64,000 nucleotides of DNA, taken from positions 5,394,001-5,458,000 of the forward strand of contig NZ_FNSO01000004.1 of assembly GCF_900105945.1 (NCBI RefSeq), written 5' to 3'. This DNA is from Amycolatopsis tolypomycina (GTDB lineage Bacteria > Actinomycetota > Actinomycetes > Mycobacteriales > Pseudonocardiaceae). The stretch's first letter is position 1, and every line of letters begins with the position of its first letter. Positions 1-7,767 of this stretch are shown piece after piece. The notes beneath the pieces are model-generated. The model searched no databases, was not told the DNA's origin, and saw only the letters and a list, made by a program, of their open reading frames with translations. Both the position numbers and the translations under genes were made by a program.

Positions 1-1757
1 TTGACCGCCTGTTCCGCGACGGGACCGAAATCCCACGGAAGCCTGCTCGACGTTCCGTGGAACCGCGTCAACGGGCTGAGCGCGGCGAACTGCGCCGAAC
101 GCACGTACAACTCGGCCGACGGGGTGCCGGTGAACCCGCCGGCGTCGTGCGTCCAGAACGGCACGCCGCTGAGCGCGTAGGACAGGCCACCCCGAAGTGT
201 GCTTGCCATGGAGCTGAACGTGGCGTTGGTGTCCCCGCTCCACTGCCCGCAATGCCGCTGCCCGCCGGTGAAGGACGAGCGCGCCCACACCACCCGGTGG
301 CCGTGGACCTCCTGGGTGACCTCGGCCACGACGTCGTTGAAGATCAGGGAATACACGTTGTGCAGTTCCTTGCCGGACATGCCGTTGGCAGCATGTGCGT
401 CGACCGGGACTCCTTCGCCGAAGTCGGTCTTGAACGAGCTCACGCCCTGACGGAGCAACGCTCGCAGGATGCCCTGGAACCAGCCGACCGCGGCCGGATT
501 GGTGAGGTCGATGATCCCGCAGGCCGGCTGCGCCCCGTGCCACGAGTCGGCGACGAAGGTCGACCCGTCTTCGTGCCGCATCAGGATGCCCAAGGCGTCG
601 GCCTCGCGGAAGACGGGACTCAGGTGGCTGATGTAGGGGTTGATCCACAGGCACACCTGGAAATCCAGCTCGGCCAGCTCTTTGAGCATGGCGTCCGGAT
701 CAGGGAAGCGGCCGGTGTCCCACTGGAAGTCCGACCAGTGGTCGTAGCGCTGCCACTGGGTGTCCACGTGGATGACGTCGCAGGGAATGCCTCGCTCCCG
801 TATCCGGCGCGCGACCTGGATCACCTGTTCCTGCGAATCCACCAGGCCACCGGAGTGGGTCTCCTTGGCCGCGTAGCCCGTGGAGATCCAGGTGCCCAGT
901 GCCCACTTCGGCGGGACCTCGGGCCGTCCGGTCAGCGCGTGATACCGGTCGATGATCCGCCCCGGGTCTTCACCGGCGATCAGGTAGTAGTCGAGCTGGT
1001 CGTCCGGGACGGTGATCTGCACGCACGAGTGAGTGGAATGACAGAGGTCGAACTCGGTCGCCATTCCGCTGTCCACCAGCACTCCATAACCACGGGTGGA
1101 AAGATAGAACGGCACGTTCTTGTACGCTCGTTCGGACTCCGCACTGAACGCGTCGTAGTTCCAGCTGATGATTCGCTGCCCACGCTTGTCGAACTCGGTG
1201 AACTTCTCGCCGAGCCCGAAGAAGTGCTCGTCCGGCTGCGCGGAGAAGGTCTCGTGGTAGGCGACGATCTCACCGGCGACGGCAGACCGGCCGAAAGGCA
1301 GGATCCGCAGACGTTCGCTGATGTCGGTCTCGACACCGTTCTGCTCGGTCAGCAACCGCCCCGTCGAGTCGAAGAAACGCAGCTGCCATGGGTCGAGCAC
1401 GATCTCCGCGACCAGTTCGCCCGCCGACAGCCTCAGCCCGCCGTCGAATTCTTCGATCAGGGCCTCGTCACAAGTTCCCGGCCGTACCAGCGTGGCGACC
1501 GGCGCCGACCGGCCGCGGGTGTCCTGTCCGGGAGCCAAGCGCACCCGGATGACACCGTCACCGGCCGCCACGACCTCGGCGAACAAGGTCCCGCCGGTCG
1601 AAGCCGAAACCGTCAGCTCGAATCCGTCCCGGCGGCGCCGCAGCACCTTCGCCGCGATTACCTGGCACAACCCGTTTTCGCCGACCGCCCGGAGCGGCAG
1701 ATCGACCGGATCCGCGACGTGAATCACCGGCGGCACCAGTGGTTGCTGGTACGGCAT
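1..1757 (-). CDS. GH31 alpha-xylosidase-like glycosidase (partial, C-terminus off the window)
   Basis: Glycoside hydrolase family 31, most like YicI-type alpha-xylosidases that release alpha-linked xylose or glucose from oligosaccharide ends. About 585 residues are visible of a usual 770 or so; the missing part is the C-terminal beta domains. The frame reads a beta-sandwich N-domain (with HETFSAQPDEHFFGLGEKF), then the barrel. Barrel motifs are WISTGYAAKE, DVIHVDTQW and VCLWINPYISHLSP. The nucleophile motif FKTDFGEGVP carries the catalytic Asp, and the acid/base region is WSGDTNATF. The ATG at 1757 has GAAGG seven bases upstream. No signal peptide is seen, so it is probably cytoplasmic and acts on imported sugars. 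It is divergent from the cyclitol operon and probably shares regulation with it. The xylosidase versus glucosidase call is from overall resemblance and is less certain than the family. Confidence 0.9.
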   Translation of the reverse strand, partial: MPYQQPLVPPVIHVADPVDLPLRAVGENGLCQVIAAKVLRRRRDGFELTVSASTGGTLFAEVVAAGDGVIRVRLAPGQDTRGRSAPVATLVRPGTCDEALIEEFDGGLRLSAGELVAEIVLDPWQLRFFDSTGRLLTEQNGVETDISERLRILPFGRSAVAGEIVAYHETFSAQPDEHFFGLGEKFTEFDKRGQRIISWNYDAFSAESERAYKNVPFYLSTRGYGVLVDSGMATEFDLCHSTHSCVQITVPDDQLDYYLIAGEDPGRIIDRYHALTGRPEVPPKWALGTWISTGYAAKETHSGGLVDSQEQVIQVARRIRERGIPCDVIHVDTQWQRYDHWSDFQWDTGRFPDPDAMLKELAELDFQVCLWINPYISHLSPVFREADALGILMRHEDGSTFVADSWHGAQPACGIIDLTNPAAVGWFQGILRALLRQGVSSFKTDFGEGVPVDAHAANGMSGKELHNVYSLIFNDVVAEVTQEVHGHRVVWARSSFTGGQRHCGQWSGDTNATFSSMASTLRGGLSYALSGVPFWTHDAGGFTGTPSAELYVRSAQFAALSPLTRFHGTSSRLPWDFGPVAEQAV

Positions 1758-1863
1758 ACAGTCACCTTCGCTTCCCGGAAAGGTCCCGAACACGCCGGTT
1801 CGGAAGCTGGATGCCGATGAAGACTGGCACAAGCTGTGATCGAGCGTCCACCCGTTCCGGCTC

Positions 1864-1926
1864 TTCGATTACCCGTTCTGTCGATTCGAATCGAATCGCA
1901 ATCGAACGCATCGAAGTCGCTAGATT
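1864..1926. promoter_or_regulatory. Operator cluster and -10 element in the divergent GH31 / cyclitol-operon promoter
   Basis: A perfect 12-bp palindrome CGATTCGAATCG lies at 1882-1893. The hexamer ATCGAA recurs at 1890, 1901 and 1910, and its complement TTCGAT is at 1864. The spacings of about 10 bp put the sites on one DNA face. A good actinobacterial -10, TAGATT, is at 1921-1926, 45 bases before the operon start, so the motif cluster covers its -35 and upstream region. A centred CG dyad suits a LacI-family repressor such as the one at 10671-11690. The assignment is inference. Confidence 0.45.
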
Positions 1927-1971
1927 GGGCGCGAGCACCACCTGCGCCGGCCCTTCCTGGGGAGAAACGCC

Positions 1972-3681
1972 TTGGTCACGCCTCCTGCCTGTAGCATTGC
2001 TTCAGCTCCAGCCCCTCCTCCGATATCGCCGCTCACCGTCCGGGCGGTTGCGCACGTCGAGGTGTCGGCCGTGTCCGGACTGTTCGATCCCGCCAACCCC
2101 TGCCTCGCCGACCGGCTCGGCCCTGCGCGGAAGGTTGTCGTCCTCGCCGGTGAGCGTGCGGACATCACCCCTTTGCGGCGCTACCTCGATGAGCTCTGCG
2201 CGGGTGACCGGCTGGCCGGCTATCGGGTACTGCCGGTCGACTTTCCCGGTCCACGACCGACGTTGGCCCAGGTGGAGCACCTTGCCACCGCAGCCGTCGC
2301 CGCGGGCCTCGGCCGGAAGGACGCGTTCGTCGTCGTCGGTCACGACGTCGCCGGCCAGGCCGGTCTCGCCGCGGCGGCCCTGCTGCGCCGGCACACGCGC
2401 GCGGTCCAGATCGTCGGAGACCTGACCGCGGCCGCGTCGGCTGTGCGGTCCGTGGAACGCCTCACCCTCGGCCAAGGCATGTCAGTGCGGCGGAAGGAAG
2501 TGTCGATCCTGATCGACGCCGATCGCGTTCTCGGTGGTCCGGACGCGCTGTCCCCGCTCGCCGCCACCGCGGGGACGACCAGCCGACGGCTCATCTCCCA
2601 CGTCGAATTCCTCGACGGTGTCTTCTCGCGGCCGGATGCGGGACTGTCCTCGTGGCTGCCGGTCCACGGTCAGGTGCTGGCGGTCGTCGACGCCTTCTCC
2701 CCGGGGGTTCTCGCCGACGTCGAAGCCTTTTTGGCCGACCAGCGCGCACGGGGTGTCATTTCTCGCGTGCGCACGATTCCCCTCACCAGCTCTCCTTCGA
2801 CAAAACGGCGCGAACTGGCCGAACGCCTTCTCGCCGAAGCCGACCGGATGAGCCTGGGGCCCGCCGACCTCGTGATCGGTGTCGGTGGCGGCGCCGTGCT
2901 GGACCTCGTCGGAACGGTCGCGCTGTTGCGTGGAGGTAGCACTCCTTACCTGCGGATCCCGACCACGCTGGTGGGAATGATCGACGCGGGGATCGGCCTC
3001 AAGGTCGGCGTCGACGCCGCGGGCCGCAAGAACCTGCTCGGTGGCTACCACCCCCCGGTGGCCTGCCTGTGCGATCTCGCCTTCCTCCGCACCTTGCCCC
3101 GCCAGGAGCTGCGGTGCGGGCTGAGCGAGGCGATCAAGATCGCCGCCGTGACCGACCCGGCCCTGTTCTCGATGCTGGAAACCCACCACGGAACCCTGCT
3201 GGACGGCCCGGTGACGGCCTCGACAGCGCAGATCGTCCGGCAGGCGATCGTGGCCATGCAACGGGAGCTGGCGGCCAACCCGTTCGAGGAAGAGGTGTGC
3301 CGCCTGCCCGACTTCGGGCACGAATTCGGCCACCTGCTCGAAGTCGCCTCCGGCTACCGGTTGCGGCACGGTGAAGCCGTCGCCGTCGGAATGGCGCTGG
3401 CCGGGGCGCTGGCGGTCGAGAGCGGTCGGCTCGCCGAGCCGGAGTACCAGCGGTTCCTGGCCTTGCTCACCGGCGCCGGGCTGCCCGTCATCGACCCCTT
3501 GTGCACGCCCGGCCGGCTGTGGCGCTGGCTCCGCGAAGACATCAGCGCGCACAAGGGCGGCGCACCGCACCTCGTCATCCCCACGGCGATCGGCTCCGGC
3601 GGATTCATTCACACGATCGAGGAACTGACCTCGTCGATGCTGAAGCGGGCCTGCCGGCGGCTTTCCGGAGTGACCTCATGA
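1972..3681 (+). CDS. Sugar-phosphate cyclase (valiolone-synthase-like) with duplicated N-terminal domain
   Basis: Dehydroquinate-synthase superfamily. These NAD- and metal-dependent cyclases turn a C7 sugar phosphate, typically sedoheptulose 7-phosphate, into a cyclitol such as 2-epi-5-epi-valiolone. The catalytic half (about residues 200-569) has the NAD loop VIGVGGGAVLDLVG, the substrate stretch IPTTLVGMIDAGIG, then KNLLGGYHPP, which resembles valiolone synthases more than dehydroquinate synthases. Likely metal ligands are the Glu of CGLSEAIKI and the His of DFGHEFGHLLE and RLRHGEAVAVG. At 569 residues it is about 150-180 longer than the family. The first 170 residues look like a second, decayed copy of the NAD-binding domain (LFDPANPCLADRL then VVVGHDVAGQAGLAA in place of the GGG loop). 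TTG start with GGGGAG seven bases upstream. It heads the operon and its stop overlaps the next ATG. Exact product is not deducible. Confidence 0.85.
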   Translation: MVTPPACSIASAPAPPPISPLTVRAVAHVEVSAVSGLFDPANPCLADRLGPARKVVVLAGERADITPLRRYLDELCAGDRLAGYRVLPVDFPGPRPTLAQVEHLATAAVAAGLGRKDAFVVVGHDVAGQAGLAAAALLRRHTRAVQIVGDLTAAASAVRSVERLTLGQGMSVRRKEVSILIDADRVLGGPDALSPLAATAGTTSRRLISHVEFLDGVFSRPDAGLSSWLPVHGQVLAVVDAFSPGVLADVEAFLADQRARGVISRVRTIPLTSSPSTKRRELAERLLAEADRMSLGPADLVIGVGGGAVLDLVGTVALLRGGSTPYLRIPTTLVGMIDAGIGLKVGVDAAGRKNLLGGYHPPVACLCDLAFLRTLPRQELRCGLSEAIKIAAVTDPALFSMLETHHGTLLDGPVTASTAQIVRQAIVAMQRELAANPFEEEVCRLPDFGHEFGHLLEVASGYRLRHGEAVAVGMALAGALAVESGRLAEPEYQRFLALLTGAGLPVIDPLCTPGRLWRWLREDISAHKGGAPHLVIPTAIGSGGFIHTIEELTSSMLKRACRRLSGVTS

Positions 3682-5915
3682 GCGAACGCGGAATCGTCGT
3701 CGACGTCGGCGGGACGACCACTCTCCTCGCGATGCACCGCAACGGTGCTCTGGCCGGGCCGATCCGCCGTTTCGCGACTCCTTCCCCGCGCAACCGCCAG
3801 GCCGGCGTCGACAGCTTGCGGGCGGAGCTGTTCGACCGGATCGCCTCGGCCGCCGTCGATCTCCGCGGCGAGAACGGCGACAGCGTCGACGATGTCGGAA
3901 TCGCGTTCGGCGCGGCCGTTACCCATCGCGGCGAGGTTCTCGACGCGAGCGTGCTGTGGCTGACCCCCAGCGTGGGCTTCGACGTCGTGGCAGCCGTGCG
4001 CTCCCGCCTCCCGTGGGCGAGGGTGCTGGTCCTCAACGACGTCGCCGCCGCCGCGTGGCACTACCGCCACCTCACCCGGTTCGCGCTGGTCACCGTCAGC
4101 ACCGGGGTCGCCTTCAAAGTCTTCGACGGCCGCCTCCCCGTCGGGCAGCGGGTGCTCGCCGACGAGGACGGGCTGGGCGGGGAATCCGGCCACACCTTGG
4201 TCGAGCCCAACCTGCCGGGCGACCTGCCCGCGGGTCTGGGCGCGGCCGCGGCCGCGGGCGACCGGCAGGCACGGGCCGAACTCGAACGACGGGAACTCCC
4301 GTGGTGCGAGTGCGGCGCGGTCGCGGACCTGTGCTCCTACGCCAGCGGCCCCGGCGCCGTTCGGCTCACCACGGCCATGGCACGGCGGCAACCCGCCGCC
4401 TTCGCCGCGTCGGCACTGTCGGACCTGGTGAGCGGTGTCCCCGAGCGGATCGGCACCGCGGCGCTGGCCGAGGCGGCCGGCGTCCGCGATCCCTTCACCC
4501 TGGCGGCGCTGGGCCACAGCACCCGGCCACTGGCGACCCGCCTGCTGCAGCTCAGTGCCGACCTCGGGCTGCATCGCACGGTCGTGGTCGGGGGATTCGC
4601 CCACGCGGTCGGCACGCCGTGGTTCACCGCACTCGGCAGCAACGTCGAAGAGCAGGCGATCGCCGCGGGGTGGTTCCGCAACTGGGCGCCGGGAGACTGG
4701 ACGAAGCTGGTGCACCAGCCGCCGGACGCCGGCCTGTCGTCCCTCGCCGGCATGGCCGCCTACCTGCACCAGTACCGGGAGCAGGTGCGGACGATCGTCA
4801 AGCCCGTCGGGGAGGCCAAGGTCGTCCACCGGCTCCGCCCCCGGGCAGCCTGCGGAGCCGGCCATTTCCTGCTGCGCCCGCTCTTCGCCGGGGTCTGCGG
4901 GACGGACCTTCAGATCTTGCGCGGCGACCGGAGCGGTGAGCCGGGTATTCCGGGCCACGAGTGTGTCGGCGAGGTGGTCGAAACCGGAATGGGGGTCAGC
5001 GGCGTCGACGAGGGCGACCACGTCGTGCTCAACCCGAACAACCCCCTCGATGACGAAGACAAGCTCGGGCACAACCGGCCCGGCGTGCTCGCCGACGTGC
5101 TGCGGTTCGACGCGGGCCTGCTCCACCGGGGCCAGGTCATCGGCCTGGACGGCAAGGCAAGCCCGGAGAGCGTCCTGCTGGAGCCGTTGGCCGCCGTGGT
5201 CCGCGCGCAGGATCTCACCGCGTCGCTGCGGCCGCCCCGGCGGGTGCTCGTGGTGGGCGCGGGTACCGCCGGCCTGCTGCACGTCATGCTCGCCCGCCGA
5301 CGCGGCGCGCAGTCGGTGCACTTGCTGACCCGGTCCGCCGCCTCCCGCCGGCGAGCCGTGACACTCGGAGTCTGCGCCCCGGGACAGGCCGTCACGCCCG
5401 GCCCCGGGCTTGCCGCCGAGGTACTGGCCGTCACCGGCGGGGAAGGCATCGACACGGCGATCATCGCGGTCGGCGGTCGCGCCGGGCCGGAAATGACCGC
5501 CCTCATCCGGCCCCTGCTGGCCGATGGGGCTGTGGTGCACCTGTTCGGCGGGTTCACCGGCGTCAGCACGCTCACCATCGGCCGCCAGGCTGTTCCGCTC
5601 GGTGATCTCAGGTCGCGAGCCGGACACCTCGCCGTGACCGGCTCGGCGGGCAGGCCTGCCGTCCTCACCGGAAGCCGCGGCGGGCTTCGGACGCACTTCA
5701 CCGCGGCGCGCGAGCTCCTTGCCGCGTGGCCCGGCGAGGAGACCCGGCCGGGCACCCTGATCAGTCACGTCATCTCGCTGGCGGCGGTCCCCGAGGTCCT
5801 CGCCGAGCTCGCCGGCGCCGGAACCGTGTGCGGGGAGCCCGCACTCAAGGTCGTCGTCGACTTCTCCCTGGATGACGTGGTCGTGCGTGGCTGCCCGGCG
5901 GAGGGTTCGCGATGA
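3678..5915 (+). CDS. ROK-type cyclitol kinase fused to zinc-dependent (MDR) dehydrogenase
   Basis: A 745-residue two-enzyme fusion. The N-terminal 370 residues are a ROK/glucokinase-type sugar kinase with the phosphate loop VVDVGGTTT, catalytic Asp in LNDVAAAAWH, GLGGESGHT, and a zinc-type Cys cluster WCECGAVADLC. The remainder is a medium-chain dehydrogenase: catalytic Cys in GVCGTDLQ, GHECVG, and the dinucleotide loop VGAGTAGLLH; the four-Cys structural zinc lobe is absent. In known C7-cyclitol pathways (acarbose, validamycin) separate kinase and oxidoreductase proteins act on valiolone and its 7-phosphate, so a fused enzyme could phosphorylate and then oxidise the cyclitol without releasing it. 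That role is inference from domain type and position. The ATG at 3678 overlaps the previous stop (ATGA). A longer upstream in-frame reading exists but lies inside the cyclase gene. Confidence 0.87.
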   Translation: MSERGIVVDVGGTTTLLAMHRNGALAGPIRRFATPSPRNRQAGVDSLRAELFDRIASAAVDLRGENGDSVDDVGIAFGAAVTHRGEVLDASVLWLTPSVGFDVVAAVRSRLPWARVLVLNDVAAAAWHYRHLTRFALVTVSTGVAFKVFDGRLPVGQRVLADEDGLGGESGHTLVEPNLPGDLPAGLGAAAAAGDRQARAELERRELPWCECGAVADLCSYASGPGAVRLTTAMARRQPAAFAASALSDLVSGVPERIGTAALAEAAGVRDPFTLAALGHSTRPLATRLLQLSADLGLHRTVVVGGFAHAVGTPWFTALGSNVEEQAIAAGWFRNWAPGDWTKLVHQPPDAGLSSLAGMAAYLHQYREQVRTIVKPVGEAKVVHRLRPRAACGAGHFLLRPLFAGVCGTDLQILRGDRSGEPGIPGHECVGEVVETGMGVSGVDEGDHVVLNPNNPLDDEDKLGHNRPGVLADVLRFDAGLLHRGQVIGLDGKASPESVLLEPLAAVVRAQDLTASLRPPRRVLVVGAGTAGLLHVMLARRRGAQSVHLLTRSAASRRRAVTLGVCAPGQAVTPGPGLAAEVLAVTGGEGIDTAIIAVGGRAGPEMTALIRPLLADGAVVHLFGGFTGVSTLTIGRQAVPLGDLRSRAGHLAVTGSAGRPAVLTGSRGGLRTHFTAARELLAAWPGEETRPGTLISHVISLAAVPEVLAELAGAGTVCGEPALKVVVDFSLDDVVVRGCPAEGSR

Positions 5916-7219
5916 CCGCGCTTCCCCGCCCCGGTCTGCTGTGGCCGGCGATCACCGCCGCGGCCGGCGGCGGAACCCGCGGACTGGCCGGCGACGTCGC
6001 GGCGCTCGCCACGCTCGACGGCGTGCCACGCCTCGGCTGGGTTCACCCCCCGCCCTGGACGTCCGTGCGACGGGTGCTGCAGGACTACGAGGCCGTGACC
6101 CGGGCGACTGCCCTGTCCGTCCTCGGCACCGGAGGCTGGGCCTTCAGCGCACGGGCCGCAGCGGAATCGGCGACGACCCGGCGCCCCGTGCAGGTCCTGG
6201 ACCGGCTCGATCCGGCCACCTTCGGAGCGGGCACCGGGGGCGCGGGCGCAGCCGTCATCGCGGTTTCCGAATCGGGCCGCACCCTGGAAACCGCCCACCT
6301 CGCCGATGCCGCCCGCGACCGGTGGGGACTGGACCCGGTGTGGATCACCGGGGAGAAGATCGCCATCGAACCCGGGACGCCTCCGCCCGCGATGTTCGGC
6401 GCACCCACGTCGAGTCCCTTCCTGGTGACGGCGATGGCGGCCTTCGCCGACGCGACGGAGCACGCCTACCGGCGTTTCGCCGGAATCGCCACCGAAATCG
6501 GCGGTTGGGCGGCCACCACCGCGTGCCGCGTTGCCGCGCAGGCGGGCGACCCGCCAACGCTGCCGAGCCCACGGGCCGGCCGAAGCGGCGGTCTCGAGCT
6601 GTACACGCTCCAGGCGTTCCGCCAGGCCCTCGGCGGCAAACGCACCGCGGCCGGGCTGCGCATCGACCTCACCGGAGACCACCGTTTTCCCCTGGCCGCA
6701 ACGGACCCGCCGGGGAGCGCGCTGCCTCCTCCTGCGGGGCTGATGAGCCGGCTTTACGCAGCTTCCGCGCTCGTGGCGTGCCTGGGCGTGCTCTTCGGCG
6801 CGGCCTTCGCCGAACACCACGCCGTGCTGCAATACAAGCGCTTGGTCGGGCAGGTCCGGCCCCGGCCGTTCCTTGTCCCTCCGGGCTTCCCGGCGACCGA
6901 GCTCCTCCGCGAGCTGCGGTGCGCTCGCCGTCCCCGTGCGGTCCACCTCGTGGGCTACGAACGCTCCCCGGAACGGTTCCTCGCACCGCTCGCGCGGCAG
7001 TTGCGTCGCACGACCGGCACGTGGGTGGAAACCCATCGCGGCAGTTCGTGGAACCACCACAGTTACCAAGCCGTCGCGGCCGACCCGGAGATCGCGGTGC
7101 TCGCCTCCGTCCCGCCACCCGGCCGCGATGCCCTCACCGGACTGCAACGCGAAATCGCCGCGGCCACCTGCGCCTCGCTGCCCGGCCGGGCCTTACTCAT
7201 CCAAGGAGATCCGGTATGA
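5912..7219 (+). CDS. Phosphoglucose-isomerase-like SIS-domain protein
   Basis: 435 residues with a sugar-isomerase (SIS) fold. The phosphate-binding stretch AVSESGRTLETAH (about residues 112-124) matches the Ser/Thr-rich loop of phosphoglucose isomerases and related sugar-phosphate isomerases. A second SIS-like half follows (VHLVGYERSPERF, THRGSSWNHHSYQA). It is shorter than classical Pgi (about 550) and closer to the compact bifunctional or orphan forms. In this operon it could isomerise or epimerise a cyclitol phosphate or supply the sugar phosphate; neither can be chosen from sequence. The ATG is coupled (ATGA) to the fusion gene upstream and its stop overlaps the next ATG, so it belongs to the same translation unit. 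Confidence 0.7.
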   Translation: MTALPRPGLLWPAITAAAGGGTRGLAGDVAALATLDGVPRLGWVHPPPWTSVRRVLQDYEAVTRATALSVLGTGGWAFSARAAAESATTRRPVQVLDRLDPATFGAGTGGAGAAVIAVSESGRTLETAHLADAARDRWGLDPVWITGEKIAIEPGTPPPAMFGAPTSSPFLVTAMAAFADATEHAYRRFAGIATEIGGWAATTACRVAAQAGDPPTLPSPRAGRSGGLELYTLQAFRQALGGKRTAAGLRIDLTGDHRFPLAATDPPGSALPPPAGLMSRLYAASALVACLGVLFGAAFAEHHAVLQYKRLVGQVRPRPFLVPPGFPATELLRELRCARRPRAVHLVGYERSPERFLAPLARQLRRTTGTWVETHRGSSWNHHSYQAVAADPEIAVLASVPPPGRDALTGLQREIAAATCASLPGRALLIQGDPV

Positions 7220-7767
7220 ACGCCGCCACCGTGGGCCGGCAGGCCAGCAAGTGGGCCGCACCCAGCCGATCCGGCAAGATCCAGGAAGGCGCCGAGCTCG
7301 TCACCGGACTCGCGAGCGCGCGTGCGTCTGGCGGCCTCGTCGCGCTGAGCCAAGGCTGCTTCGACCTGGTCCACCTCGGCCACCTCCGGCACTTCAAGGA
7401 AGCGAAGGCCATGGCCGGCATCCTCGTCGTGGCCGTCAGCGCCGATGAGTTCGTCAGTTCCAAGGGACCGGACCGTCCCCTGTTCTCCCTGGCCGAACGG
7501 ATGGAATTCATCGCCGAGCTCGAATGTGTCGACCACGTCGTCCCCAGCCGTGTTCCCACCGCTGTCGAACTGCTGCGGCTGCTCGAACCCGACATCTACA
7601 TACGCGGCGCGGAGTACCGGGACACACACTTCGACGATCCCCGTTTCGTCGCCGAACGGGCGGTCATCGCCGCTTATGGCGGTGCGGTCCGCTTTTCCGG
7701 CGACCCGCTCGTGCGCTCGTCCACCCACCTGCAACAGCAGTGGTCACCGCAGGGAGGGCGAGCATGA
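7216..7767 (+). CDS. HldE/RfaE-type sugar-phosphate nucleotidyltransferase
   Basis: 183-residue cytidylyltransferase-superfamily enzyme. It has GCFDLVHLGHLRHF with the H53-x-G-H56 nucleotide motif, followed by KGPDRPLFSLAERMEFI and EPDIYIRGAEYRD. These are typical of the adenylyltransferase domain that activates heptose 1-phosphate (HldE C-terminal half). It probably makes an NDP-activated cyclitol or heptose 1-phosphate. Known C7-cyclitol pathways use an unrelated glucose-1-phosphate-adenylyltransferase-type enzyme (ValB, AcbR), so this would be a non-homologous replacement. A short N-terminal extension of about 40 residues precedes the fold. Start ATG overlaps the previous stop, and its own stop overlaps the SDR start. 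The nucleotide (ATP or CTP) is not determinable here. Confidence 0.83.
   Translation: MNAATVGRQASKWAAPSRSGKIQEGAELVTGLASARASGGLVALSQGCFDLVHLGHLRHFKEAKAMAGILVVAVSADEFVSSKGPDRPLFSLAERMEFIAELECVDHVVPSRVPTAVELLRLLEPDIYIRGAEYRDTHFDDPRFVAERAVIAAYGGAVRFSGDPLVRSSTHLQQQWSPQGGRA

Noticed and set aside
57..1820. Long plus-strand open frame of 587 residues opposite the GH31 gene
   Set aside because: Composition is typical of the antisense of a high-GC gene, no family motif, while the minus strand gives a clear GH31 protein.
1884..1898. TTCGAATC resembling a tRNA T-loop
   Set aside because: No matching stems or anticodon arm around it; it is part of the ATCGAA operator cluster.
3609..5768. 719-residue minus-strand open frame across the kinase-dehydrogenase gene
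   Set aside because: Shadow of the plus-strand fusion enzyme, which has clear motifs.
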